Shown: positions 23,343 to 37,076, numbered from the stretch's first letter. The stretch is DNA of 64,000 bases from Cannabis sativa (GCF_029168945.1 NC_083604.1:67720211-67784210); one strand, 5' to 3'. The notes: generated by a model not told the origin, from the letters alone. Numbers and translations: made by a program.

Positions 23343-25910
23343 ACTTGCTTAATTTCTTCTTATGACGAGACTAGTTTTTTCTTTTTCTATTTTTTTTTTT
23401 TTTAAAAAAAAAATGATTTAGTAAATTTTGGGTTGTGCTGAGTTTTATGCATATGGTAGTTTTTGGAGAAACGTGACTATAGTTAAGATGCCAAAATTGT
23501 GGTTACGGGTCAAAATTTATTTGTTACTTTTCTGGATTTCTAATCAATGTAATGATTTCTTTTGATATTAATTGAAATAAATGAGGGTTTAAAAAAAATT
23601 TAAATAAATGAGTAAGATTTACCTTTTCTAAGAAAAAAGGTAGAATGTGTAAAAATATTAAAAATAAACTAGTATTTTTTTTTATATATTTATAGAAATA
23701 TTTTTTTTATATATTTATAGAAATATAATTTTTTTTTATAGAATCTGAGCAACTAAATTATATTATAACTAGTGAATTTTTATAATTATATATATTTTTT
23801 TAAGTACAAAAAATGCATAATAATAGTTAAATAATTAATATATTATTAGATTCTTAGTTTAATATTTTTGATTAAAATGAGAAATTGTATGTAATATCAA
23901 ATAAGTGATACTTTAAAAATTGGCTATAGAATGCATATCTAACTACTTAACATTTTTTAATATATGATACAAAATTTATAGATAGAAATTTTATTTGTAT
24001 AGATTAATTTTTAAGAAAATTACCTTCTCCTTTTCTATTTTTAAATTATGAAAAAGTGAATTTCAAACTATTTAAATAAGATTGTACAAAAAAAAAAAAA
24101 AACTATTTAAGTAAGATAAAAAAAAAAAAAAAGATAGTTGTAGAAGAAAATTATAGAACCTGCCACTTAACTTATCATTAGGATTACATAATTTTATAAA
24201 TACAAGAGCATCACAAATGCGAATAAAGAAAGAAAGTTTCTTTTTGTGAAATAGATTGTAAGTGGACTGGTTTATAAAATCCTCGAATTATATTTCAATT
24301 AAGCACATTGAGATTGAGAGTAATACCAATTTACAAAATTCATGATTAAATAACCTCAAAAAATAGCGGCAATAATCCTCAAAGTCATGCTTTTTATTTA
24401 TCTGTTAGTCTTAATTTTAACTAAGACGTTATTTTTTTAAAAATTACCACGTGTCGAAATATTATTGATCTAAATTATTATTTTAATTTTTAAAATTAAA
24501 AATAAATAAATAATTTAAAATTAATTTCTTTTTTTTTTCTTTCTTTTCTTCTTCATCTTCTTCTCACTTCAAAAAATGGAAAGTAAATAAATTGAATGTT
24601 GTATTTTGATATACGTAATAAATTTTACATATATTTTTTTCTTTTACCGTTTACCTTTAAAAATTAAGATTTACATGTGTAATTTTTTTTTTTTTTTGCA
24701 AAAAGTTAAAAATAATAATACATATTTATTAATTATTATTATTTTTTTTAAAATTGATATCTATTATAACTTATAGCATCCTAAAAACACATTTATATTT
24801 TTTTCTCAAAAAACACACATTTATATTTATATTTTAATAAAATAATATCATAATTATGTTTATTAAAATTAAAATTATAAAATTAAATAATAATTCAAAT
24901 TCAAATTTTACATATATATATTTAAAGAGTTTTTTTTATAATAAAAATATACATGTTAAAAATAGATTATATATCTACATATAAGTTAATAAAATGATAA
25001 GAACCGAGTTGGAGAATTTAAAATAGAATAGAAAAGTTAAAAATCTACATATCTACAACATATCGATCCAGAAATCCACCAACACATGTATCAATCTAAT
25101 TTATTATTTGGAGAATTTTCTCAGCTAAAAAAACTAATGAGAATGAATTTTTTCTAACCTTGAAGAATTTCTCAAAGATTAAAAGCTTATCAAGTTCTAA
25201 TCACTTTTTCTTTTTCAACTATAATTCTAATTGTTTATAAAAATTATTTGTATTATTTATTATTAAAATTCATACGAATCAAAAATATTATATAATATAT
25301 ATTTTTTTCACATATATATAAATTTTAATTTTTGAGGCCTCTAAAATGTGGGGTCTGGGACCTAGACCTTGACCACCCCACCCTGGTGTATAATTAATCT
25401 CATTTAAAACTTAAAAAAATGAATTAAAAAATTCAAAAAAAAAAAGAGAAAATAAAAAATTAACAATACCTTCTAAACATCATCTTCATATTGAGAAAAG
25501 CATATAATTAAGAAATTATGTTGTCCAATTGGTAGGTGCATAAGCACTTGTCCTTGGAGCTAATATATACATTTATCTAATTTCTTCATTCAACCTACTA
25601 TCTATATATAGATTTGCTATTTTAATTTTTTCTGACCTTTTAAGAATAAAGTATAATTACATATATTAAATAATAATTAATAATTAATATATTAAAATTC
25701 ATAATAGTTACTATATGTTTTTAAACATGATTTTTGAAGTTTCTATAATAAAGTGTAATTATATTAATATTTATTGATATATATTACATTAAATTGTTTT
25801 CATATTATGTAAAATATATGTAATATATCATTGTATTAAGATTGGAACGTTGGGTTACACATAGCTAAATAGAAAAGTTGATCTATAAATTATTATTTTT
25901 ATTAATTAGA
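23343..25910. other. AT-rich intergenic DNA
   Basis: No gene is visible. Low-complexity A/T runs dominate. A duplicated tatatatttatagaaata phrase lies near 23690-23720. Confidence 0.5.
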
Positions 25911-26249
25911 ATGTACTAAACATATCATTTATTATGATTATGATAACGTGAGAAGAAGGTGAATAGTTTTTGAAATTAACAACTAATAAAATACTCATTA
26001 ATTGTTATTAGTTTGTTAGATAGATTATAGATCCTTTTATTATTATTACATAAGAAAAATTAGAAAAAACCACAAATTTTAATTTGAATGTACTAAACAT
26101 ATCATTTATTATGATAATGTGAGAAGGTGAATAGTTTTTGAAATTAACAACTAATAAAATACTTATTAATTGTTATTAGTTTGTTAGATAGATTATAAAT
26201 CCTTTTATTATTATTACATAAGAAAAATTAGAAAAAAACCACAAATTTA
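25911..26249 (+). repeat. Tandem duplication with ~177-bp period
   Basis: Unit 1 starts at 25911 and unit 2 at 26088, both with atgtactaaacatatc. They stay nearly identical to the ccacaaattt end at 26249. Differences are a few small indels (for example, unit 1 has extra bases in the gtgagaag part), so the duplication is fairly recent. No known element or function is recognised. Confidence 0.8.
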
Positions 26250-29200
26250 GAAAATTAGAATCCTAAAATACTAAACTGCCACATCATTGTGCTTAACAAC
26301 AGAATTATATATATATACTAGGTTGAAGTTACGTGCAATGCACGTTTATTTTGTTATAATATATATTTTTAAAAAAATATATCATAATTTTAATTGTTAC
26401 AATAATTAATGTCTAACATAAATTTAATTTTATAAATAGTGTTATTTTAAAGATGAAAAAATATTTTATATACATAATATATATAAAAAAAAATAATTTA
26501 AAAATTAAATTTAAAAAGAAACATGGCCTAAATAACAACCTTTAGGCCTGCTAGACACTGGTAAACATGGTAACCAAATCTAGCTTGATCTAATATACGA
26601 GCATAATTTAGCTTGTGAGTGAGATTGGCATTTGTAGATCGTGATTAATCAAGATTACATTAGATTTTTTACAAAGGTTAAAAATAAAACAAAAATGTTA
26701 AGGACAATTATTCGAGAGATGGAAAGGATATACATAACAACTTCTTTATTTTTCTTTTCTTGTTTTCCATTTCAATATGCAGAAATTATATAAAAAAAAA
26801 AATTAAAATATAGAAGAATATTGCTCAAGGCCTATTGAATAAGATATCACAATTTGAATTGAAAGTAATGGCCAAAAACATTCCTTCTCGCTTGGGATAG
26901 CAGCCTGTAAACATTCTACAAGTCACATACGCGATATGAATTTTGAAACGAATGGTTTTCATAATTTGAAACAAAGCAATAATGTTCCCGCCTCTAATAA
27001 TTGAGAGCTTGCCATTTGAACCAACTGATAAGAGAGTTAAGAACTGAGCATTAATTTAGTTCTCTTGAGATGAATACAAGACCATGATTTAAGACGAACA
27101 CATATATTTACAATAGAAATTTGAATAGTTTACCTCGAAACCCATCTTGCGGTAGTTCTGTGCATATAAACCCATTCCACACCTGTCACACAAAATGTTA
27201 ATCAGATGAACTCTTCTAGTAAAGAAAAAGATGAACAAAATTCTTGTTTAAACTTTCATCTTACCATCTGAAATAGCTGATTCAACAGCAAAATACAACA
27301 TATTACTTGCAATACATTTGGCGACACACAATAATATAACCATATCTATTTTGGGATAGACGGTTTATGCTGCAGAAGAAAGGAGCTTTCACCCCATTCC
27401 TGAGTGTTCTGATATTTCATTATTTTTTTTTATAAAGAAATAGCAATTATATCATTGCTATAAACAAACTTACCATTTTAGGGGAATTAAATTTTTAACA
27501 AACTTACCATTTTTTTAGGGAGTCAATGGCAGAGTTAAAATGAGTCATCCAGGTTTGTTAGAGAGATATGTGGGTAAGATGATTTTTTTAATTTAAAAAG
27601 AGATTATTAATATTTAAAAGATTTTTTAATTTTTTGGGTTTAATTATTGGGTTTATTTGTTAACGGGAGATCAAACCTATTAACATCGTTAAATTTAACA
27701 GAATATTCTTTTAAAAATAAGTATATTCTGTTAAACCAAGAATCACTTTTAATATATAAAGATATAGGTGTGACTATTTAATGGTTACATTTTTATTGTA
27801 ATCATATGGTTACATTTTTTTTTTACCTATAATAGCAGGTTACTAATAGGTAGACATTTCTTTTTTAGAATTAATTAATTATAATTAACTATTTTCTTAA
27901 AATAATTAATTAAATATTTAACAAGACCTCTTTTAGCAATTAATACTTATATTTAAATCCTTACTCTAATTATTTTAATAATTAAGCCATTTAATTATAA
28001 TATTTACAATAAAATTTATTTTTTTACAAAAATTAAACTTTTTTTTACACAAATTAAAATTCTCTTCTTATAATAAATTTTTAAATAATTAATTATTTTT
28101 AAATGATATTTAATTATTTTGTTACAATTACATGAACTAAGTATGAGGCCTCAAGCTAGTCAATCGATAACAAGTGTAGCCATTTTTTTTCTAAAAAATC
28201 CTTCAACTTATTTCACGTTTTACTTTTTAAGCATTTAAATAAAAAAAATTAGATAATTAAGTGTAATAATTTAAAAATAAGATTACAAGTATAATAAAAT
28301 TTAAATTATGAAATTATATGTGTATAATTTTAAATTATAAAAAAAAATTCTATAAAATTTTAAATAATTTAAGTGCAAAAAAATAAATTGCTAAAAGATC
28401 CTTATATAGTAATAAATTGTAAAAAATTAATTAATAATTATAATTAATTTAATTTTAAAATATAATTAATCTTAATTAAAGTTTTATAAGGAAATAAATT
28501 ATTAGGTTACTTTCAGGTTACAAGTTATTTATTATTTATTTTTATTTAATTTTCAAATTAATCACAATCATTTAATAGTAATTCAATGGCTTAAAAAAAT
28601 GTGTCCATGATGGTTACAATAAAAATGTAACGATTGAAACTTCTTCCATATATATATATATAGAGATTGAGAAGTTATAATTAAATAAAGTTTGTAGAAA
28701 AAAAAATTAAAATATCAAAAAATATTAATCTAACAATAATAATAATAAACAATTAATAATACTATATTATAATATAATTTGATTTTAGACTAAATATAAT
28801 GTTTATTAATAAATTATAATTTAAAATAAAATTATTAATTTTACATAAATAAATTTAAAAAATATATATTTTATTACGATGTAATTATTTTAATACATAT
28901 CTATATTTTATTAGTAGAAACTTAAAAATTATAACTAAATATAATTTATAAATTATTTTTATTTATATGTGGATAAGACTTAATTGTTTTTATAACAAAT
29001 TAAAAATTGATCTTCAATAAAGTTTATAATGTATCTCTAATTTTTATGTGGCTTAGAAACTAGGAAAGAAGAAAAAGAACAGGACCACAAGCACACGACT
29101 GAAGTCAAAATCAATAACAATAAGAATGCAACAATCCTTTTCATAAAAAAAATGCCACAAACCTATTTTCTTGATGAGAAGCATCCACATAATTCTTCTG

Positions 29201-29400
29201 GAATCCTCCACACAAATATGGAAATTAAAATGAGACGTGTCAGAAGTATAGGTGGCTGACATTCTATGTTTTTCTAATTTCTAGTATAGTGTCTTTATTT
29301 TCATTTGAAAAAGTTCTTGTGTTCCCAAGAAATAGATTCACTTCTTCTAGCTCACATAATTTTGTAAGCCCATACCTTACAAAAGAAAAAAAAAAACAGA
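26250..29400. other. AT-rich intergenic DNA with a GC-richer island
   Basis: Most of the stretch is A/T-dominated with no gene. The part from about 26880 to 27400 is less AT-rich and on the minus strand contains stretches bordered by plausible splice sites (near 27180 and 27265). These could be remnants of a host gene, but I could not identify one. Confidence 0.4.
26331..26345. repeat. Perfect palindrome acgtgca-a-tgcacgt
   Basis: Seven-base arms surround one central base, preceded by ctaggttgaagtt. This phrase resembles termini of dispersed plant elements, but no partner end was found. Confidence 0.5.
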
Positions 29401-29409
29401 AGAATCGAT

Positions 29410-29454
29410 AAGCGCATACGTCAGCACTAGCCTAAGCGCATACGTCAGCACTAG
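29410..29454 (+). promoter_or_regulatory. Duplicated TGACG-containing motif upstream of the second CAD-like gene
   Basis: The 21-bp phrase aagcgcatacgtcagcacta-g occurs twice (29410-29430, 29434-29454), 24 bp apart and about 340-380 bp before the ATG. Each copy contains TACGTCA, the reverse of TGACGTA, which is the core bound by TGA-type bZIP factors. The effect on expression is inference. Confidence 0.5.
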
Positions 29455-29718
29455 TCACAGGGTGTTAAGAATCGTAAGTTACATTAACAATGAGTAGAAT
29501 AGCCTATATTTTTATATATAACTCAATTCCTAACCATTTATTCTAACATTTTTTACAATACAGGAAAAGGCTAGATAATCCTGCTGTGCTGTTACATTTA
29601 CCTTTTCCTATAAATATATATAACCAAGTAATTGCTAAGGGAAATAATTTAAACCTCTTTTTTCCTAATTTATTCATCCTTTAATTATCTCCCCATTTTG
29701 TAACGCTAGTTCCTCCTC

Positions 29719-29727
29719 TATATATTT
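29719..29727 (+). promoter_or_regulatory. Candidate TATA box of the second CAD-like gene
   Basis: A ctatatatt element in the stretch tcctctatatatttactc lies about 65-70 bp before the ATG at 29790. Confidence 0.45.
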
Positions 29728-29789
29728 ACTCACATTGTTTTCACAACTGAGAGAAAAAAAAAATCAAACATAAACTTTGGATCCAAACA

Positions 29790-31698
29790 ATGACAAAGTC
29801 CTACGAAGAAGAGCATGCCAAGGAGGCCTTTGGTTGGGCTGCAAGAGATTCATCTGGAGTCCTTTCTCCCTTCCATTTCTCAAGAAGGTTTATTTCTTTT
29901 GTTTTAATTTTATTTACTTGGGTTGGGCTCTTTTTTCTAGATCTCTCCTGTAAAATTCATATACAACAAAAGAATATTGTTCCATGGATACTAAGGTTTT
30001 GCTTTAATATAATATAGTGAAACGTTTCTTGTTATAATTTTCTAAGATGTGTTGTGGTGTGTGTAATTGTGTGTGTTTGGCTGCAGAGAAAACGGAGAGA
30101 AAGATGTTACATTCAAAGTGTTGTATTGTGGAATATGCCACTCTGATTTGCATATGGTCAAGAATGAATGGGGAAATTCCACCTACCCTCTTGTGCCTGG
30201 GTATGTGCACATGTATTCTCTACATCATTCCCATTTAATTTATATAATTACATTTAACACTTATGTTAAAAAAATTCCTTCAAATAGTCTGAAATTTGTA
30301 GTATGGTTAGATATATAATGACTATTCTTTTTAGTGTGTTGGGTATTAATCTCTGAATGATTTAATCGAAAAATGTTTTTCTTTTTCTTAATAACTATAG
30401 GCACGAGATTGTTGGTGTAGTGACAGAGGTGGGAAGCAAAGTGGAGAAGTACAAAGTTGGTGACAAGGTTGGCGTGGGTTGCATGGTTGGCTCTTGTCGC
30501 TCATGCGACAGTTGCGCCAATGATCTTGAGAATTACTGCCCAAACATGATTCTCACTTATGCCTCCAAATACTACGACGGAACCACCACCTATGGCGGTT
30601 ACTCCAACGTCATGGTGGCCGACGAGCATTTCATCGTTCGCATTCCGGATACCTTACCTCTCGATGCTGCAGCTCCTCTCCTCTGTGCTGGGATCACAGT
30701 GTACAGTCCCTTGAAATACTTTGGACTCGATAAGCCTGGTCTTCATGTTGGGATCGTTGGCTTAGGTGGGCTAGGCCACGTGGCTGTCAAATTTGCCAAG
30801 GCTCTCGGGGCTAAGGTCACTGTCATTAGTACCTCCCCAAATAAGAGGCAAGAAGCTATTGAAAGCCTTGGTGCTGACTCATTCTTGGTTAGCCGTGACC
30901 AAGAACAAATGAAGGTATAATACATATGCTCAGTTTGTTTATTTTTGCTATTTATTAATTAATTAGTCTTCCCACATGTGGTGCAAATAACTGTGTTTAC
31001 TTTAATATTGTTACACAAAATGATCATATGAGATGTTTAGACATTATAATGTGTAATTTAAATTTGCTGATTAAAAATGTTTATTATTAGTTAATTTCAC
31101 CATTATGTAGTGTTAGTGTGGTTTCAACAGTCATAAATGAAATGTAATTAAGTTTGTGCCTAATAAACTAAATGCATTTGTGTTGTTCTTGTAATTTGGA
31201 TGGAGAAGGCTGCCATAGGAAGCATGGATGGTATTATTGATACGGTTTCTGCTGTCCATCCTCTGCTACCTTTGATTGGTCTTTTGAAGCCTCATGGAAA
31301 GCTTATTATGGTTGGTGCTCCGGAGAAACCACTTGAGCTACCAGTTTTTCCTTTGCTAATGGGTGAGTTCATCAATATATATATATATATATGTGATGGT
31401 GATGTCTTAACTATAATATTTTGTAGCTGTTGACTTCTGCGTACTAAACAACATTATTATTGATATGTTATATGATTGAATAGGGAGAAAGATAATCGGT
31501 GGAAGTTGCATTGGAGGGATGAAGGAAACACAAGAAATGATTGACCTTGCAGCCAAACACAACATCACAGCTGAGATTGAGGTTATTCCTATTGATTATG
31601 TGAACACAGCAATGGAGCGCCTTGCCAAAGCAGATGTTAGATACCGTTTTGTGATCGACGTTGCAAACACAATGAAGCCAGCTGATAGTTCTTCATAA
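29790..31698 (+). CDS. Cinnamyl-alcohol-dehydrogenase-like zinc alcohol dehydrogenase, copy 2
   Basis: Exons 29790-29887, 30087-30200, 30401-30914, 31209-31362 and 31484-31698 join in frame to 364 aa. Residues match copy 1 shifted by one: catalytic zinc Cys50, His72, Cys166; structural zinc Cys103/106/109/117; GLGGLG at 191-196, then the NADP(H)-type STS..K stretch. The C-terminal exon is 15 bp longer than in copies 1 and 3, ending in a short ADSS tail. It lies head-to-tail with copy 1, 6.4 kb downstream, so unequal crossing-over is the likely origin. Like copy 1, it is probably a cytosolic NADPH-dependent aldehyde reductase of unknown preferred substrate. Confidence 0.92.
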
Positions 31699-32159
31699 GC
31701 TTATTTTATATTCATGTATTTGTTTTGACTATGCTTATTACTCACTGGTGTATGGGACTCCATTAGAAACCACCAATTTCGGCTTAAGTGTCTTTATTTT
31801 GGTTTTTGCAAACATTTCTTGGGTTTTGGATAAACATTGTGGAATAAAACGTAAGCAATTTACATGAATCAGGAGTGTATTCATTACTCCAAAACTATTT
31901 ACATTTTACAAATCTAACAGCTTCTTCAAAAGAGAGGACCTCAGTGTTAGTAGTTGAATCTATACATAATAAATTCCCCAAAAAAAGAAAAAAAATTTCC
32001 AATTACAAACTAGTACACCATTCTATATCCTCATGTCCTATATGTTTAGGCCAAATACATGAGATTCTAATTCTAACATGTTCTTTCGTTTTATGAAACA
32101 TAACACTTGTATACACTGAATCAATAAGCTCTCCAAATATGATAAATAAGAGAGATTAA
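31699..32159. other. 3' flank of the second CAD-like gene
   Basis: This should hold the 3' UTR; no poly(A) consensus stands out. No other gene is visible. Confidence 0.4.
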
Positions 32160-33130
32160 GACAGCTGAGAGAACCCACTTTTTGAATTTGGAAAATTAGC
32201 TCTTTCAATCTCCCAAATGAGACTTTGAAGAGAAAGAGAGCTGGCTTTCCACTCGAGCGAAGTCTTCAAATCTTGAAGACACTTTTGGCTGAAAGGTCAA
32301 TTGAAGAATAAGTGTTCTAAATTTTCAATTTGCACCTTACAAAAAACACATTAAGAATCCTCAATCACATTGAAGTGGTGCAGCCTATTTTTTATTATCC
32401 TGAATGGCCAACCAAAGAATAAAGTTATGTTTGGAAACATTTAGCCTTTCCCAAACTTATTTGCTCCAACTAACTATTTTCCGAGAAGAATGAATCAGTG
32501 TATATCCCATGGAGATACTGTAGTTTTCATTCAAAAATAAATTTTGATCAACAAGGGATCTAATCTCATCTTTGATGGACACCACCTTCTTCCAATACCA
32601 GCTACTTTGAGGAGGAGTTGTATACTCCTACCAATTTTCCTTCTTGAGGTATACATTATATGCACCCATTTGACCCACATGTTGTCTAGTAATTGCTTAA
32701 ACATATTTGATTACAACAATTTTGTTCGATTCCATGATATTTTTAAAGCCTATACCCCCTCACTCTTAGATTGACAAACAAAATTACAAGCCACTGCTCT
32801 CCGGCCTAGATAGAAAGCTTGATTTTTCTAAAGAAAAGCTCGACATACTACTACGGAAATTTCTTTAAGATTTTTTTAGGAAGATCCATACTCTGACTCC
32901 AATGTGAGTGTACTGCCAATAATACCGCATTAATTAGAATGTCTCCACCTGCAAAAGACAAATTTCTCGAGCTCCAATCCTAGCTGTCATTTTATCAAAC
33001 AAAACACTACATTCTTTGGCCAAAATTCTTTTCAAACAAATAGGGATCCCCAAGTACTTGAAAGGCACTTGTCTCTTGCTAAAACCCAAGGCTTCCAAGA
33101 TTCTTTGGACCTCCCTTCTATCACATCATC
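32160..33130 (-). pseudogene. Degenerate LINE ORF2 fragment
   Basis: On the minus strand, broken by stops and frameshifts, one can follow the downstream half of a LINE RT. A LGIP-like stretch stands near 33050, the block usually reading LSFAGG near 32950, then an FLWKNQ-like region near 32830. A zf-RVT-like Cys/His region lies around 32340-32270. It is related to the fragment at 6056-6390. It is not functional. Confidence 0.7.
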
Positions 33131-33480
33131 TTTTTCATTACTTTTGGCTTGCATTTCTGTAATCCTCTGCTCCCAATCCTGGGCAGCCTGCAGTAGGTTA
33201 ACATTAGCCCGACCGCTAGTCCTACCTCTTCACCCTCTACCTTGGCCACAAATTTTAGTGGGATTTTGACTTCCTTGATCGCCATTTGATCCGACTGTGT
33301 TGCTTTGGCTTCTAGTATTTCATCGGGCATCCATTTTATTGGACTAGCCTGCGAAATCATAAGTTAGCCTAGTCAGACCGCGATCAAGATTAAATCTAAT
33401 TTTCACTTACTTGGGAATTTAAAACATGTGCCTATTTAGCTATCGAACTACTAACATACATCAAATCATTCTTTTCTTAT
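33131..33480. other. Unassigned segment between LINE and Copia remnants
   Basis: A minus-strand frame of about 80 codons (33360-33121) is present. Its composition is not simple-repeat-like, but I recognise no domain. It could be part of either neighbouring element. Confidence 0.3.
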
Positions 33481-35185
33481 TCACATATTATTAAATCAAA
33501 ATACTAAAGCATATAGGCTTACTAAACTGTGAGTTGAGCTTATCTCTAATGATGATTGTACATATCGTTACGATCTTTGATTTAGTAAATAGATCTGCTA
33601 TTTGATTTTCTGTCACATATCTAGTGTCAAGTCGCTTGGCTACTACTCTATCTCGAACAAAATGAAGATCCACCTCAATATGTTTAGTTCAAGCATGAAA
33701 AATTGGCTAAGGATCATGCTCCTAAGTTGTCCCACCAGAGAATTGGGGGTTGTGGTGAGTTGATGCATATTTCAAAGAGAAGAGATTAGATCCATATTAT
33801 TTTTGAAATTTCTAGAGTAAGAGCTTTATACTCAGGCTCTGTGCTCGATCTAGCAACAATAGTTTGCTTCTTAGAGCACCAACTAATTAAATTACCTCCA
33901 AGGAAAATGCAATAGCCTGATGTTGATCTTCTATCATCAAAGCACCCTGCCCAATCTACATCAGTGAAACCTTGGATATCATGTCTATTAACAGGTTTAA
34001 AAACCAGTCCACAGCCTATTGAACTAGCAAGATATCTGAGAACTCTTTTACATGCTCCCCAATGTTCAGATGCAGAAGCTTGCATATATTGACTTTATTT
34101 GTTTACTGCTAAGGCAATATCAGGCCTTGACATGGTGAGGTACTGCAGGGCACCAATGACACTTCTGTAGTGTGATAGGTTTTCCATGAGAGTGCCTATT
34201 TTTGCAGAGAGTTTTGAGGTGGACACATAGGAGTGGATTGGAGTTTTGAGTCAAGTAACTGAGTTCTAGCCAAAAGGTCCCTTGTGTATTTTTGTTGTGT
34301 CAAGCAGATCTCATTAGCTGTTCTGTGAACTTCAAATCTCAAGAAGTATGTTAATGGACCAAGGTTTTTAAGAGAGAAACTGTTGTGTAGAGAAGAAATT
34401 ACTTGTTGAACCTCAGATGTGTATGCACCAGTTATGAATATGTCATCCACATACACCAAGATTAGGAGCAGGTTACCATTTTTGATGGAGAAAAAAAGGC
34501 TATTGTCAGATTTGCTACTATTGTATCCCCATTGAATCAGAGTGTTTTTTAGAGTGTCAAACTAGGCTCGAGGAGCCTGTTTGAGACAACATATGGCTTT
34601 GTGGAGTTTACACACATGGTTGGGATAGGTAGGATCCACAAAGCCTTGTGGTCGGGCCATATAAACATCTTCTTCAAGCTGTCCATTTAGAAATGCATTG
34701 TTAATGTCAATGTGTTGAATTTCTTAGCCAATGGAGATAGCTAATGTGAACATGATTCTTATTGTGCATGGTTTGATGACAGAGCTATAATTTTCAAAGA
34801 AATCAATGCCTGCTGTTTGTTGGAAACCTTTAGCAACCAACCTTGCTTTAAACCTTTCAACAGTTCCATCTCATTGAGTTTTATCCTATATACCCATTTG
34901 ATTTGCATAATGATCATCTATGAGGTTCTAGGAACAAGAGTCCATGTTTTCTTTTTCTTTAATGCAGTCATCTCAGTGTTTATTAGAGCATTCCATTTTG
35001 GATTGGCAAGAGCTTCTTTGAGAGAAGTTGGTTCTTGTACATTATTGGCATATGAAAGAAATGTTTTTGGTTTGTAAATGCCTAGTTTGGACCTAGTGAC
35101 CATAGGATGGAGATTGGTGTTCTTAGAGGTGGATGGTATATTAGTTGTTAAGGGTACTAAACCAAATGAAGAAGATCTGGTGTGG
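33481..35185 (-). pseudogene. Copia reverse transcriptase and RNase H remnants
   Basis: Minus-strand pieces: 35103-34918 is the start of the RT (VTRSKLG... to TWTLVPR), 34459-34196 has the active-site YVDD motif (MVYVDDIF) and 34085-33786 is RNase H (with DVDWAG, STSGYC and SSTEPEYKAL motifs). The last piece, 33673-33491, corresponds to the RNase H end (ADLFTK). Stops and frameshifts separate them, so no full protein can be made. Confidence 0.88.
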
Positions 35186-35189
35186 AGAG

Positions 35190-37076
35190 TGTTGGAAATA
35201 TTTTACCAGGATCTAGGTTTACTAACAAGTATGTTTCATTAACATCCTAATATGAATTCTAAAACAATGTAAATAAACACATATAAAGTTTAAGAAACCT
35301 TACATTGGGTGCAGCGGAATGTAATGACTCCTTTCGTTCAGATCTCTAGCCCTTGATTCCTTTTTGTAGCAGAGAATTATCAAGATCTGAACCTGGATCT
35401 CTTTCTCTCCTTGAGCCCGATTCTCCTTCTTGTCGATTGGATTCTTCACAATCTTCCACACTATGATTGAGATACCACTTGATGTGTGTGGGCACTCACT
35501 CTATCACTCAAGGGAATGAAAAATTGAAGAAGAAAAGAGAAGATGTGGTTTCGGTTTTGCTATAGGAAAGAGGCTTAAAATTTTACTAAAGGAATGTGAT
35601 GTATCATCAAATCTTTTCTTTTAAGCCATCACTATCTATTTATAGGTAACCACCTAGGTTTAGGTTAAAATTAATTAACATTAAAATAATAGAAAAATAA
35701 ATGGTAAATTCTACAAGTGTGGCCGTCCTTAGGATGTTATTGTGCCCCACTTTGCAATTTTGCCATTTTGTCATTTTTCCATCCCATTTTTTCAAAAACG
35801 CTAATTTTCCAATTTAACCACTTAAATGCCAATTCCAATTATTTAATAACCAAAAATTAATTATTAAATAATATTGTCATTTAATATATTTATTAATTAG
35901 ACATATAAAGTCTCTTAATTAATAAATAAAACCTAGAATCTCTTTTCTTCACAATTTTGCCCTTACTTAGTGAAAATTCATAAACTAGACATAGTCTAAT
36001 TTTAGAATTGTAATTGATTAATCAAAATCAATTATCTGAGTCTTACAAGTAGTATGGTCTCAACTAGTATGGGGACAATGGGCCTATATAACCGAGCTTC
36101 CAATAAGCAGTCTTAGAATTTACCAAGTAAACTCACTAACTTATTAATTCCTTGTTGCATCCACGCATAGAACTTGGAATTGCACTCTCAGTCATATAGA
36201 ACGCTCTATATGTTCCACGATATAGATACGCTATTAATTATCTATTGTTATAATCTCAATAATCAATGATCCTCTATAGATGATCTACATTGCATAGGGA
36301 TAAAATTACCGTTACACCCTTTCAATGTATTTTATCGTTAAAATACTTGCGACCCATAAATGATATTTTAGTGAATTAATGTAGCCACTAAACTGAACGT
36401 TCTATCATTTATCTCTATTTAGCAAGCTCGAAGGAAATCATCATTTCACTTCTAAATACCTATAGAAGCTATAGATTCCATATCTATGATTAGCGCTCCC
36501 ACTCAATTGCACTACCATGTTCCCAAAATATACGTATCACCCTGACCAAAAAGTAGGCTTAACTAACAAATCAAAGAACATGAATAACACTCTTGAGATC
36601 GAACCTAATCATGTCAGGATTAAGATCATTCGATCTAGGATCAACTAGGTGATATTGAATTGAATAGATATTATGGTAAATTTAACAAATCTAATCGAAG
36701 TTCGATATCGGTCCCTTCCAATGTATACTCCATACATCCGATACTGGTAAACTTTGCCAATGCCCTGGAAAGGACATAACACTTATCCAAGGTGTAAGCA
36801 TACCTATCGCTGATTATCATGCCAGTCTAAATCCAGTGAACTGAAAAATCAGGGAATTAAACTTTCGAACATATAATCAAGATTATATTCCACTGTGCTG
36901 ACAACACTATAATCATTAACAAATACATATGTTCTGGACTTAATAGAATTTATACATTAAACAATCATGAAATAAATCATGTGAACCATGCAACATAAAA
37001 TGTTATTTCTATCCTTTATTAACTAGTAAATCTGATTATATTGAAATGGGTTTTATTTAGGGCACAAAACCTAACA
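35190..37076 (-). mobile_element. 3' LTR of a second Copia element (1887 bp)
   Basis: On the minus strand it begins tgttaggttttgtgcc and ends tttccaaca. The adjoining purine-rich stretch gtgcaagtaggagtt (plus 37077-37091) is a polypurine tract, so this is a 3' LTR and its element extends to the right. It is the same family as the solo LTR at 15663-17554, with similar length and visibly diverged sequence. Confidence 0.85.

Noticed and set aside
29053..29262. 69-codon minus-strand frame in the CAD intergenic space
   Set aside because: Low-complexity Phe-rich end, no domain, no splice or promoter context.
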